Source: Verrucomicrobiota bacterium (GTDB lineage Bacteria; Verrucomicrobiota; Verrucomicrobiia; Opitutales; Opitutaceae). Taken from it: DNA of 45,213 nt. The stretch is taken from NCBI GenBank assembly GCA_018239675.1, contig JAFEGX010000070.1:1-45213 (forward strand). Direction: 5' to 3'. Position 1 is the first letter of the stretch. Each line of letters starts with the position of its first letter. Positions 32,613-40,629 of the stretch are shown piece after piece. A program made the position numbers and the translations under genes. Below the pieces are notes generated by a model, which was given only the letters and a program-made list of their open reading frames with translations, ran no database searches and was not told where the DNA came from.

Positions 32613-32776
32613 CCACGAAGGGCACAAAGGGCACGAAGGCCCTTGCCGGCTGGGCTTCGCGATCCTCGCGCGCCTTGCTGTGAACCGGTTTGGGATCCAA
32701 TCCAAGTTTGCCGCGAAGTGCGCCAAGCACGCCGAGCAGGCGGAACAGCCCTTCGTGCGCTTCGGTTCCTTCGTGG
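32613..32776. repeat. Nested palindromic intergenic repeat, copy 7 (complete)
   Basis: Outer arms are 32613-32639 (CCACGAAGGGCACAAAGGGC...) and 32750-32776 (CCTTCGTGCGCTTCGGTTCC...). The inner pair is 32655-32681 (CTTCGCGATCCTCGCG...) with 32708-32736 (TTGCCGCGAAGTGCGCC...), loop about 26 bases. It lies between convergent slyX and the gene ending at 32808 and fills most of the 232-base gap. Confidence 0.88.
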
Positions 32777-32807
32777 CAGAATTCCAGCCCCGGATTTCGA
32801 ACCAGGC

Positions 32808-34304
32808 CTAGAACGTGGCGGTGACTTCCTGCTGGTGGCCGGAGTCGAGGCTCTGCGCTCCCAGCGCGGTGCACTCGGTCTCGTCGTTCTTGTAGAGCTT
32901 GTACTTCACGGGACCGGTGGCCTCCGCGCTCTCCCAGCGCCACTTTCCGATCGAGACAAACTGGAGCGGCACGCCCTTGTCCCACGTCAGCCCGGGACCC
33001 TCGCCGCGAATGAAGAGGCGGTTGCCAATTCCAATGTAAGCGGTGACCAGGAGACGTGTGGCGCCGTCGGCGGAGATGGCCTTCTCGGCGGGTTCGCCCG
33101 GGGCGACCTGGCTAAACTCGTCGGCGGGCGGAGCGGCCGGCGCGGGCTCGGCCATGCCGAGTTCAAGCGCGGGCGTGGGCTCGACGGGCTTGGGCTTGCG
33201 CGGGGCGCGCGGCTTCTTGGGTTTCGGCTCCTCCGTTGCAGCGGGAGCCGGCGCTTCCTCGGCCGTGGCCCGGAACGGATCCGCGGTGTCGCGTGTCGTC
33301 GACTTGGGTTCCTCGGGCAGTGGCGTGTCGTCGGCCACGATTTCCGCCCGTCCGGTCGGCGTCGGAGCGGGTGCCGGCTCGGCCGTCTCCGGAGCCTTCG
33401 CCACGAGCGCGTCCGGCATCGGCGGAATCGTGATATCATCCTCGGCCGGTACGGAAATGATGTTGCCCGTGAACGGGGCCATGGTCGGCGGGACGATCGG
33501 CAGGATGGGCGTGCCGACCTCGACCGGCTTGCCGGCGGAACCGACCGCGACGGCAATCGCGCCCTCGCGGGCCAGCTGCGACCAGCGGGCCTCGGCTTCG
33601 TTCAGGGCGGACTTCACCGCGGCCGCATGGGCGGCGAGCCGGTTCTCGAGGTCCGCCAGCGCGGCCTTGCTGCTTTCGGCCACCTTGGCGTCAAGTGCGG
33701 CGACCTGGGCGGCGGCCGCGGCGGCCAGGACCTCGGGCGCCTTCGTGGCGGCAGCGAGGGACTTCTGGGCGGCGGCTTCGGCCTTCGCCAGCTCGGCTGC
33801 GGCCTGCTGAACCTTGGTCGCCGTGGCGGAGAGCTGCTCGCTCTCGACGGCGCGCAGGGCGATGAGCTCCTTTTTCAGCTCCTCCCGCTCCTCGTCGCGC
33901 CCCGCGTCGATCCCCGCCTGGATCGCGGCGACCTTCTCCTGGAGCCTCTGCGGCAGCTGCTCGGCGACCTTGAGCGTCTTCTGGGTCAGGTCGGCGATGG
34001 AATTCAGGCCCTGGGCCGCGATGCCGATCTGCTCGGCGGCGGTGGTGAGGGTCGAGGCGAGCGCCTCCAGCGCGCGCTGGCGGTCGTCCAGCGCCTCGTT
34101 CTTCTCGCGCTCGTAGTGGAGCAGGAGCGGAATGGTGCCGACGATGGCGCCGGTGATCACGAGGGCCGTGATCGAGAGGATCGCGGTGGCGGAGAGCGGT
34201 CCCGTGCTGCGGCTGGCGATGTACCAGGCGGTGAGCAGCAGAATCGCGTCAGTCAGAAAAAAGATCCACTTGGGCAGTTTCGGAGTCGTGGTGGAAGGCA
34301 TCAT
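32808..34304 (-). CDS. Membrane-anchored coiled-coil protein with conserved C-terminal domain, unknown function
   Basis: Protein of 498 residues. Two membrane helices sit at residues ~13-30 (WIFFLTDAILLLTAWYIA) and ~40-63 (AILSITALVITGAIVGTIPL). Residues ~64-240 are a long Ala/Glu/Lys-rich coiled coil. A Pro/Ala/Lys linker (for example KPKKPRAPRKPKPVEP) spans ~270-410. The last ~80 residues form a compact domain: RLLVTAYIGIGNRLFIRGEG, LTWDKGVPLQFVSIGKWRWE and VKYKLYKNDE. I recall this ending from other Verrucomicrobiota proteins but know no function for it; the strand pattern suggests a small beta-sandwich, perhaps carbohydrate-binding. Topology would place coil and C-terminal domain on the same side, probably cytoplasmic. 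Confidence 0.82.
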   Translation of the reverse strand: MMPSTTTPKLPKWIFFLTDAILLLTAWYIASRSTGPLSATAILSITALVITGAIVGTIPLLLHYEREKNEALDDRQRALEALASTLTTAAEQIGIAAQGLNSIADLTQKTLKVAEQLPQRLQEKVAAIQAGIDAGRDEEREELKKELIALRAVESEQLSATATKVQQAAAELAKAEAAAQKSLAAATKAPEVLAAAAAAQVAALDAKVAESSKAALADLENRLAAHAAAVKSALNEAEARWSQLAREGAIAVAVGSAGKPVEVGTPILPIVPPTMAPFTGNIISVPAEDDITIPPMPDALVAKAPETAEPAPAPTPTGRAEIVADDTPLPEEPKSTTRDTADPFRATAEEAPAPAATEEPKPKKPRAPRKPKPVEPTPALELGMAEPAPAAPPADEFSQVAPGEPAEKAISADGATRLLVTAYIGIGNRLFIRGEGPGLTWDKGVPLQFVSIGKWRWESAEATGPVKYKLYKNDETECTALGAQSLDSGHQQEVTATF

Positions 34305-34440
34305 GGGGGCGCCGCGGACGCGTTACTGGTGTGCGCCGCACAAGGCGGGTTTTCAACTCCGGAGTGGGCGGACCGATGGCGCCGGCGCGAGGTTTTTGCG
34401 TCGCCACCGGGCGCCGGATCGGATTGGGTCCCGTCCGTCA

Positions 34441-34722
34441 ATGAGCTTTGCCCATTTTCTGCGCATTGAGCGGGAGGAGCCGGGCGGTTCGCGGCACTAC
34501 GTGGTGCACGCGAGCGATCCGAAGTTTTCTCTCGAGTTGGCGCTGGACGGGGAGGCCCCCGACCGGATTGGCCGGGGGGTCATCAAGCGGATCTGCCTCC
34601 CGAATTCCTGGGCGGGCGACTACGGCAAATACGCCACGTGGATGGGCGCCGCGCAGGAGTTTTTCTCCCAGTCGTTCGGCGAGCCGGTGTCGAAGAACGA
34701 GACCCGGCGCTTCAACACCTGA
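34441..34722 (+). CDS. Small conserved-looking hypothetical protein
   Basis: Protein of 93 residues from ATG 34441 (MSFAHFLRIEREEPGGSRHY). It appears to be a small alpha/beta protein: strands RHYVVHASDPKFSLELAL, then GVIKRICLPNSWAGDYGKYA and a helix WMGAAQEFFSQSFGEPV. I do not recognise the family. No signal peptide or membrane segment. It is transcribed alone and its stop is 3 bases from the stop of the convergent amidase gene, leaving no room for a terminator. The 136 bases before it hold no clear promoter. Confidence 0.7.
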   Translation: MSFAHFLRIEREEPGGSRHYVVHASDPKFSLELALDGEAPDRIGRGVIKRICLPNSWAGDYGKYATWMGAAQEFFSQSFGEPVSKNETRRFNT

Positions 34723-34725
34723 GGC

Positions 34726-35217
34726 TCAACTGGGCGGCGCGGCCCCGAACCGAGCGGCCAGGAGGCCGCGCAGGCGCTCCCATTCGACAGGGTTCAGGTC
34801 ATCCTTGCGTCCCGGCGCCACCTGGCGGTGGTCGGTCATCCAGTCGAGCGTCCAGCCGTGGCGCGCCCACCGCGGCTCCAGCCACTCCAGCGCGGACGCG
34901 ACCTGGGCCGACGTCAGCGGCGCCCGGTAGGTGTCGCCAGCAAACGACAGCCCAAGCATGAACGCGTTGCAGCCGGAGCGGCCGCGGAACGAGGACACCC
35001 CGGAATGCCACGCCACGTGCTCATCGGGCACGAGCGTGCAGCGGGTGCCGTCCGCCGCGATCACGCAGTGGTAGCTGACCTTCTTCGCCGGGTCCGTCAT
35101 CAGGGCGATCGTTTCCTCGAACGTGATCACCGTGTGGTGAAACACGACGCCCCGGCACTCGTGCGGCACTGTCGCGTCGCAGTTGGGCGAAGGGCGGGTG
35201 AGGGTGGGGAAAGGCAT
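34726..35217 (-). CDS. N-acetylmuramoyl-L-alanine amidase, AmpD-like (amidase_2/PGRP fold)
   Basis: Protein of 163 residues. Zinc ligands are visible: H27 or H28 in GVVFHHTVITF, the histidine in TDHRQVAPGRKDDLNP, and the aspartate of the same motif. SYHCVIAADGT and AWHSGVSSFRGRSGCN are further family matches. The enzyme cuts the bond between muramic acid and the peptide stem. No signal peptide is seen, which points to cytosolic recycling of anhydro-muropeptides as in AmpD rather than wall remodelling outside. Length is close to AmpD. The gene starts 70 bases after a small membrane protein gene and could share its transcript. Confidence 0.88.
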   Translation of the reverse strand: MPFPTLTRPSPNCDATVPHECRGVVFHHTVITFEETIALMTDPAKKVSYHCVIAADGTRCTLVPDEHVAWHSGVSSFRGRSGCNAFMLGLSFAGDTYRAPLTSAQVASALEWLEPRWARHGWTLDWMTDHRQVAPGRKDDLNPVEWERLRGLLAARFGAAPPS

Positions 35218-35287
35218 TGACGGAGGGGCGGGTGACGAGAGTTGCGGAGACTTGGGGAGTAATTGGTTTGGCGTTTGGTATTTTCTC

Positions 35288-35656
35288 CTAGAGTCGTCTC
35301 CAGGCCATTCCCAGCAGGGACATCAGGAGGCCGATCCGGATGGCGCCCTCGAGGGTGAGGACGACGAGCAGCCACTTGAGCCCGCAGTTGCGGCGGATGC
35401 CGTAGCCGACGGCGGAGACGATGAGGAGCACGAGTCCGTAGACCCGCGTGAACGGCACGAAGAGCAGCGCGAACTGCCAGGCCCACGCGGCGAGGATGAG
35501 TCCGCTCCAGAAAAACGCGGTGACCTCGCTAAGACCTAGCTTCCGCGGATCGCCGTTCCGCGCGATCTGCTTGATCCCGACGTAACGCTCGCTGATCACC
35601 AGCTGCCAGAGCTCGAACAGCAGGAAGAGCGGCGCGGCGAGGATCAGCGGTGTCAT
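35288..35656 (-). CDS. Small membrane protein, unknown function
   Basis: Protein of 122 residues with four hydrophobic segments: ILAAPLFLLFELWQLVI (3-20), AFFWSGLILAAWAWQFALLF (~47-67), YGLVLLIVSAVGYGI (~73-87) and WLLVVLTLEGAIRIGLLMSL (~94-114). A basic loop RYVGIKQIARNGDPRKLG lies between the first two. I do not recognise it. It sits in a run of minus-strand genes (35.3-37.3 kb) with short gaps, with another membrane protein 15 bases upstream. Confidence 0.75.
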   Translation of the reverse strand: MTPLILAAPLFLLFELWQLVISERYVGIKQIARNGDPRKLGLSEVTAFFWSGLILAAWAWQFALLFVPFTRVYGLVLLIVSAVGYGIRRNCGLKWLLVVLTLEGAIRIGLLMSLLGMAWRRL

Positions 35657-35671
35657 GGCCGGATCGAGATT

Positions 35672-36307
35672 TCAGGCTGGCGGCCGGGCCGTCGAGCCAG
35701 ATGCGCCTGCCCGCCAGAAGGCGATGAGTGCGGCCATCGCCACCAGATGATACAGCACATTGTGATTCAGCCAGGCCGTGAGGTCTGCACCTCCGGCCTG
35801 CACAACGCCGCTGCCGATCGCCAGCCCGATCCCGGCGAGGAGCGGCCCGGCGGGCAGGCTGGCTTCATGGGTCCGATCCCACGCCAAGATCGCCAGCCCG
35901 GCGACGAGCGTTCCAAGTTGGTCAGCCACGGCTGGCAGGAACGAGTCCAGGGTCAGGGCGAACGCGAGGTAGATTCCAAGCTTTACCAGAATGGCGGTGG
36001 TTGCCAGATGCCGGTGGAGACCCAGACCTGCGGCCGTGGCAAACGCGGCCAATAGCGCGGCGTCGGCGACGCCAATCGCGACCAGAGTGAGCGTCCACCA
36101 GCTCGCCGCCAGGGCCGACGAAAGCGTCGCGCGCATCACGTGCCACCCTCCACCCAGCGCTGCACTAATGGCGACGGCGACCAGGAAAGTGACGAGGTAT
36201 CGGGCCAGGGGCCGCGGTTTCGCGCGACGGCCGAGGTGCCAGGCGAGGCCACCGGCGAGGAGGGCCAGCGGGGCGTCGGACAGCGCGGTGGCCAACTCCG
36301 CGTTCAC
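35672..36307 (-). CDS. Integral membrane protein, unknown function (DUF6962-like)
   Basis: Protein of 211 residues with about seven hydrophobic segments, among them ARYLVTFLVAVAISAALGGG, WWTLTLVAIGVADAALLAAF and NVLYHLVAMAALIAFWRAG. A central GWHVMRATLS and a late NHNVLYHLVAM contain histidines inside or near helices. The pattern is reminiscent of small seven-helix DUF proteins such as DUF6962, but the match is from memory of the pattern and weak. It lies between the aldo/keto reductase gene (6-base gap) and a smaller membrane protein, so co-transcription is likely. Confidence 0.72.
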   Translation of the reverse strand: MNAELATALSDAPLALLAGGLAWHLGRRAKPRPLARYLVTFLVAVAISAALGGGWHVMRATLSSALAASWWTLTLVAIGVADAALLAAFATAAGLGLHRHLATTAILVKLGIYLAFALTLDSFLPAVADQLGTLVAGLAILAWDRTHEASLPAGPLLAGIGLAIGSGVVQAGGADLTAWLNHNVLYHLVAMAALIAFWRAGASGSTARPPA

Positions 36308-36313
36308 GGCGGG

Positions 36314-37327
36314 CTACTTGCCGGCGTACCAGAAGGCGCGGCGCCAGTTGTGCCGGCGCAGGCGCTGCAGCAGGGCGGGCGGCATCGCCGGGAGGTCGCT
36401 CACGCCGCAGTTGACGTCGGCCTGGTCGACGTTGCGGATGCCGGGAATCACGGTCGAGACGGCCGGATGCTCGAGCACGAATTTCAGCGCCCCCTGCGCC
36501 ATGCTGTAGCCGGAGTTGGCGAGGTCTTTTCGAACCTCCTCCGCGCGGTGCACCGCCCGGGCCAGCCGGTCACCGGCGAAGTAGTTGGCGCGAAAGTCGT
36601 CCGGCGGAAACTTCGTCGTCTTGTTGAACTTGCCGGTCAGCACCCCCTCGTCGAACGGCACGCGCACGATGATGCCGACCCCGCACTCCTGCGCGACGTC
36701 CAGCAGCTCGGCAGCCGGCTCCTGCTCGAAGAGGTTGTAGATGACCTGGACCGAGTCGACCCAGCCCCCGCGCATCAGATCGATCACGCAGTTCTGGTCG
36801 TGCTCCGGCGTCGAGACTCCCACGAGCCCGATGAGTCCCTCCTGCTGGAGCTGGCGAAGCAGCTTGAACGGCGTCGGGTTGCGGTTCCACGCGCGCGTCC
36901 ACGTGTGCAGCTGCAGCAGGTCGATCCGATTTGTGCCCAGATTGCGGAGGCGCTCGGCGATGTTCTCCCGCACGTAGGCTTCGGAGTAGCGGTCGTCGGC
37001 CTTCTCATAGGGCGTCGGGGGCCACGCGCCGGCGGATGGCGGTGTCTTGGTGGCAACGAAAATCCGGCGCTTCCCGGCTGACTGGCCGGTGCCGGTGGAA
37101 AGGGCGGCCTCGCGTTCGCGGAGCACCTGACAGATCAGGCGCTCGCTGCGGCCGTTGCCGTAGCCGGCGGCGGTGTCGATGAAGTTGCAGCCGAGGTCGA
37201 GCGCGCGGTGCAGCGCCGCCAGCGAGTGCGCGTCGGCCTGGGCGCCCCACGCGCCGCCAATGGCCCACGCCCCAAAGCCGATCTCCGAGCAGTCAAACCC
37301 GTGTTTGCCGAATGGGCGGTATCGCAT
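36314..37327 (-). CDS. Aldo/keto reductase
   Basis: Protein of 337 residues that should reduce an aldehyde or ketone with NADPH. The catalytic tetrad is complete: D51 and Y56 (FIDTAAGYGNG), K94 (FVATKT) and H141 (LLQLHTW). The cofactor end is visible in ALKFVLEHPAVSTVIPGIRN. The first residues (MRYRPFGKHGFDCSEIGFGA) place it in the general 'YghZ/Tas-like' group. The substrate is unknown. It heads a minus-strand set with two membrane proteins. Confidence 0.93.
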   Translation of the reverse strand: MRYRPFGKHGFDCSEIGFGAWAIGGAWGAQADAHSLAALHRALDLGCNFIDTAAGYGNGRSERLICQVLREREAALSTGTGQSAGKRRIFVATKTPPSAGAWPPTPYEKADDRYSEAYVRENIAERLRNLGTNRIDLLQLHTWTRAWNRNPTPFKLLRQLQQEGLIGLVGVSTPEHDQNCVIDLMRGGWVDSVQVIYNLFEQEPAAELLDVAQECGVGIIVRVPFDEGVLTGKFNKTTKFPPDDFRANYFAGDRLARAVHRAEEVRKDLANSGYSMAQGALKFVLEHPAVSTVIPGIRNVDQADVNCGVSDLPAMPPALLQRLRRHNWRRAFWYAGK

Positions 37328-37540
37328 GCGGTGAAACTAGCGGCCGCGACCGTCGGTGCAATGGCCGTTTATTTGGGCGCAACGCAATGGGGCCGGAAGA
37401 ATCAGCTGGCAGGTTTTAGGCGACAAGGGCGTCCGCGCCGAATGCACGCCGCGGGCCCGTGCCTGTTGATTTTCGCGTCCGCTGGCTGAGTGTTCGGTCC
37501 GTGTCGCCTCCCAGAATAGGGTGTCCGAATAACTGCTGGA

Positions 37541-37568
37541 TCCTGGTACCTGATCCCTGGCTCCTGTT
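37541..37568. repeat. Short imperfect tandem repeat, 'TCCTGGTACCTGAT' type
   Basis: TCCTGGTACCTGAT and CCCTGGCTCCTGTT are two adjacent 14-base units; the second runs into the stop codon of the permease gene. The 239-base gap 37328-37566 also holds the aldo/keto reductase promoter region. I see no gene in it. Confidence 0.45.
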
Positions 37569-38448
37569 ACCTTAAAATCAGCAAGCCCGTCACTCCCGCG
37601 ACCGCCAGCAAGGCGCCAAGATAGTAGCTGACCCGCGGACGGGCACCCTCGAGCCACGCCGCGAAGGGAATGGTGAGCAGCGGGGCGGCGGCGACGATTG
37701 GCTGGACGATGCCCGCGGGCGTGGTGCGAAGCGCCCATTGGAAGCAGGTCACGCCGAGCACTGGCCCGGTCAGGGCGTTGCCCATGACCCACGGCCATGC
37801 GCGTCCCGGCGGCGGCTGCGGTCCCCGCTGGCGGCCGCGCAGCACCAGGACGAAGACGGCGCCAAACAGCAGTCCGCCGAGCCCGCGCTGGTACGCCGCG
37901 GTGCCGGGATCGACCAACTGGTGCCAGGCCGCCGCCGCCGCGAAGGCTTTCCGGCTGACCACCGCGCCGATCCCCTGACCGAAGGCCGACAGGACCGCCC
38001 AGCCCAGACCCTCGGCCCAGTCGGCTGGCGCCACCCGGGGCAGGCTGCGGGGGAGCAGTCCGAGGATGATGCCGCCCAGCGTCAGCGCGACGCAGGCCAC
38101 TTGGGTCAGCGAAAGCCGCGTGCCGAGCCAGAGCCACTCCAGCGTCGCTGCGACAATCGCGGAGCCGCATTGCACGATCAGCGTCGAGAGATTCGACCCA
38201 AGCCGCGGGAGCGACTGGAACATGGCCACACCGCCGACGCCGAACCCCACGAGGCCACCCACGAAAAACCACCAGAACGCCACGCCGCCCAGCCCCAGCC
38301 CGAACCCATGGGCCCAGGCGCCCAGCAGCACGACGGCGACCAGCAGCCGCCAGAAGTTCGCCTCGAGGCTCCCCAGCAGCACCGCTGCCCGCCGGGCAAA
38401 CACCGGCGTCAGTGCGAAGCAAAGCAGGGTGCCAAGGGCGCCGATCAT
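37567..38448 (-). CDS. EamA/DMT-superfamily permease, second paralogue
   Basis: Membrane protein of 293 residues from ATG 38448, which overlaps the TGA of the TonB receptor gene (ATGA); ATG 38457 is possible and adds three residues. Ten helices in two EamA repeats are expected. Motifs: FWWFFVGGLVGFGVGG, EWLWLGTRLSLTQVACVAL and IVQPIVAAAPLLTIPFAAWLEG. It is clearly related to the permease at 22273-23184. Coupling to a TonB-dependent receptor suggests the pair handles the same compound, the receptor at the outer membrane and this protein at the inner membrane; that is inference. Confidence 0.88.
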   Translation of the reverse strand: MIGALGTLLCFALTPVFARRAAVLLGSLEANFWRLLVAVVLLGAWAHGFGLGLGGVAFWWFFVGGLVGFGVGGVAMFQSLPRLGSNLSTLIVQCGSAIVAATLEWLWLGTRLSLTQVACVALTLGGIILGLLPRSLPRVAPADWAEGLGWAVLSAFGQGIGAVVSRKAFAAAAAWHQLVDPGTAAYQRGLGGLLFGAVFVLVLRGRQRGPQPPPGRAWPWVMGNALTGPVLGVTCFQWALRTTPAGIVQPIVAAAPLLTIPFAAWLEGARPRVSYYLGALLAVAGVTGLLILR

Positions 38449-40610
38449 GGATTCCATTCCAGTCCCAGGGCGAAGGCCCGCCCCGGACCCGGCAGGAAGA
38501 TGCTGGTCGAGGCGGGAGCGCGGGCAAGATCGAGCACGCCGGCCGTGCTGGCCACGTGCACGCGGTCAAAGAGGTTCCGGACCCCCGCAAAAACCGTCAG
38601 CCGCGGGCCGAACTTCCAGCCGACCCGGGCGTGGGCGAGTCCGTAGCCGCCGTAGGTAAGTTTGCCCGCGTGGTCCACCGGGATGGGGCCGCCCAACCAC
38701 GTCGTTTCCGCTGCGGCGAAGAAGCCCCGCGGGAGTTCATAGAGCAGCTCGGCACTGCCGGACTGCGGTGGCGCCCCCGCAATCCGGTTGTTCCGGTATA
38801 CCGGGTCGTCCACAAAACGGAACCGGCCCACGGTCGCCGTGACGGTGAGCGTGAGGCGCGACGGCGCCGTCCGGAGTCGCCAGCGCGCGCCCGCCTCGAG
38901 GCCCTCGTGGCGGGTGGATGCGGCGTTCACCGCGCCGCGCGGCAGGCCGGCGGCATCGGCGAGACGGAGGATCTCATTCCGCCAGACGGCGCGATAGGTC
39001 GTTAGGTTCCACTCAACGGGACCCGTCACGCCGCGGACGCCGAGTTCCCACGTCACGGCCGACTGCGGCGACAAGGCGCGGGTGGCGACGCTGAGGGTGG
39101 GATAGGTGCCCTGCACGGCCACGAGATCGTCGAAGGTCGGCGGCTCGATGCCCCGCGAGACAGCCCCATGGAAGGAGAGCCGCGGGTCTGGGCTCCAGCG
39201 CATGCCGAGGCGCGGCGAGCAGTCGTCAAACACCAGGGCGGTGCGCAGCGCCGGGGTCGGGTCGCGGCCGGTCAGCTCGCGGCGGCCGTGCAGCGCGGTC
39301 AGGCCGGCGCCGGCAGAAAACGTGGGGGTGAAGGGAACGACGTCCTCGAAATTAAGGGCCAGAGTTTCCGCGTGCGTCTCGTAGGCGGCGAATTCCCCGC
39401 CGCGCCGGCCGAGGACGTTGAGGTAGCGGTCGACGGTGTCGTTGCCGGTGGTGAAGATTGCCCGGGCGAGAAACTCGTGTTCGACACCGCCCAGCGCGAG
39501 TCGCCGCGCCGCGGTCGCGTGACCGGTGACCGCACGGGCATCCAGCACGGTCTCGCCGTTGGCCTGGAGCTGGTAGAAGTCGTCGCGCAGCTGCAGCACG
39601 GCAAGCCCGGCCGCGCCTTCGCCCTCGCCCGCGGCGGCCTTCACCTGCGCGGCGGCCCGGACCAGCGTGGAGTCGCGCCGGGGTTGGTCGCGCGTGACGG
39701 CCGCCGAGACCGATTCCGGTTGGCCCATGGCGTCGGCCAGCGTGAGCGGCCCGGGGACGTCGTAGGCCGCGTTGGCGGCGTAGGCGGAGAGCTCGAGTCT
39801 CGCCGCGGGGGCGAGCGGCAGTTCCGCCGCGGCCTGCAGCGCGCTGCGGTGCTGGCTGCTGTGGTCGCGATAGCCGTCGGCCGTCTGGAACGAACTCGCC
39901 ACGCCAACCCCATGACCACGGTAGGATGCCTGCAGCCGCGCCGTCCCGAAGTCGCCGCCGCTGGCCATGAGCCTCACGCCCGCGGGAGTGCCGGCGTCGA
40001 GGGTGGCGGCGTTGAGGACGCCGCCGAGCACCGCGGGCGTGAGCGCCATGTGCAGCGTGCCCCTGTAAACCTCGAGGCGCGGGAAGAGCTGGGGATCGAA
40101 CAGCCCGGTGTGAAACGAGCCGTCGGCGCGGGCCAGCGGCAGGCCGTCGACCAGCAGGGCAACCCCGCGGCTGGTCGGCGCGCTGTCCAGGCCCGAGCCC
40201 CGGATGGAGAAGCGTGGCGGCTCGAAGCCGCCAAAACTCTCCTGGAGGATCAGCCCTGGCGTGCGCCGCAGGGCCTCGGCGAGCGTGGTGACGCCGCGGC
40301 CGGACCAGTCGGCGGCGGACACGACGGACGACGGGCCGAGCGTGGAGGCGAAATAGTCGGTGCGTCCCGGCTGGAGCGTGCGGGGGACGGACTCGACAAT
40401 GGTCCACGGCGGCAGGACCTGCGGCGGCTCGCGCTGGGTGGCGGCGAGGGGATCGTCGGCGCGGACCGCGGGCGCGAGCAGAAGGGCGACCGCGAGGAGC
40501 CGCGGAAGGTGCGGGGACGGGGGACGGGAGGCCGGCGGGGGAATGGTGGATCGGGGGCCCGGCGCCGAGGCAGCCGGGCCTCGTGGCCCACCCTCTACCA
40601 TTGCCGGCAT
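38445..40610 (-). CDS. TonB-dependent outer-membrane receptor
   Basis: Protein of 721 residues. A long N-region precedes a signal core LPRLLAVALLLAPAVRA (residues 35-51), with cleavage likely before D52. The plug domain (~75-200) shows TLAEALRRTPGLILQE, FSIRGSG, LLVDGLPL and FPRLEVYRGTLHMALTPAVL. The rest is a beta-barrel with SRGIEPPTFDDLVA and, near the end, GVRNLFDRVHV. These receptors import siderophores, metals, vitamins or sugars using TonB energy; the substrate is not clear. The gene starts 19 bases after the hydA stop, so it probably belongs to the hydrogenase transcript, which would fit uptake of iron. Start at 40610 or 40601 is uncertain. Confidence 0.9.
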   Translation of the reverse strand: MPAMVEGGPRGPAASAPGPRSTIPPPASRPPSPHLPRLLAVALLLAPAVRADDPLAATQREPPQVLPPWTIVESVPRTLQPGRTDYFASTLGPSSVVSAADWSGRGVTTLAEALRRTPGLILQESFGGFEPPRFSIRGSGLDSAPTSRGVALLVDGLPLARADGSFHTGLFDPQLFPRLEVYRGTLHMALTPAVLGGVLNAATLDAGTPAGVRLMASGGDFGTARLQASYRGHGVGVASSFQTADGYRDHSSQHRSALQAAAELPLAPAARLELSAYAANAAYDVPGPLTLADAMGQPESVSAAVTRDQPRRDSTLVRAAAQVKAAAGEGEGAAGLAVLQLRDDFYQLQANGETVLDARAVTGHATAARRLALGGVEHEFLARAIFTTGNDTVDRYLNVLGRRGGEFAAYETHAETLALNFEDVVPFTPTFSAGAGLTALHGRRELTGRDPTPALRTALVFDDCSPRLGMRWSPDPRLSFHGAVSRGIEPPTFDDLVAVQGTYPTLSVATRALSPQSAVTWELGVRGVTGPVEWNLTTYRAVWRNEILRLADAAGLPRGAVNAASTRHEGLEAGARWRLRTAPSRLTLTVTATVGRFRFVDDPVYRNNRIAGAPPQSGSAELLYELPRGFFAAAETTWLGGPIPVDHAGKLTYGGYGLAHARVGWKFGPRLTVFAGVRNLFDRVHVASTAGVLDLARAPASTSIFLPGPGRAFALGLEWNP

Positions 40611-40629
40611 GGTTTCAATCGCCGGGAGG

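Noticed and set aside
158..32776. The intergenic repeats as a CRISPR array.
   Set aside because: Copies are kilobases apart, differ in sequence and are palindromic; there are no regular spacers and no cas genes.
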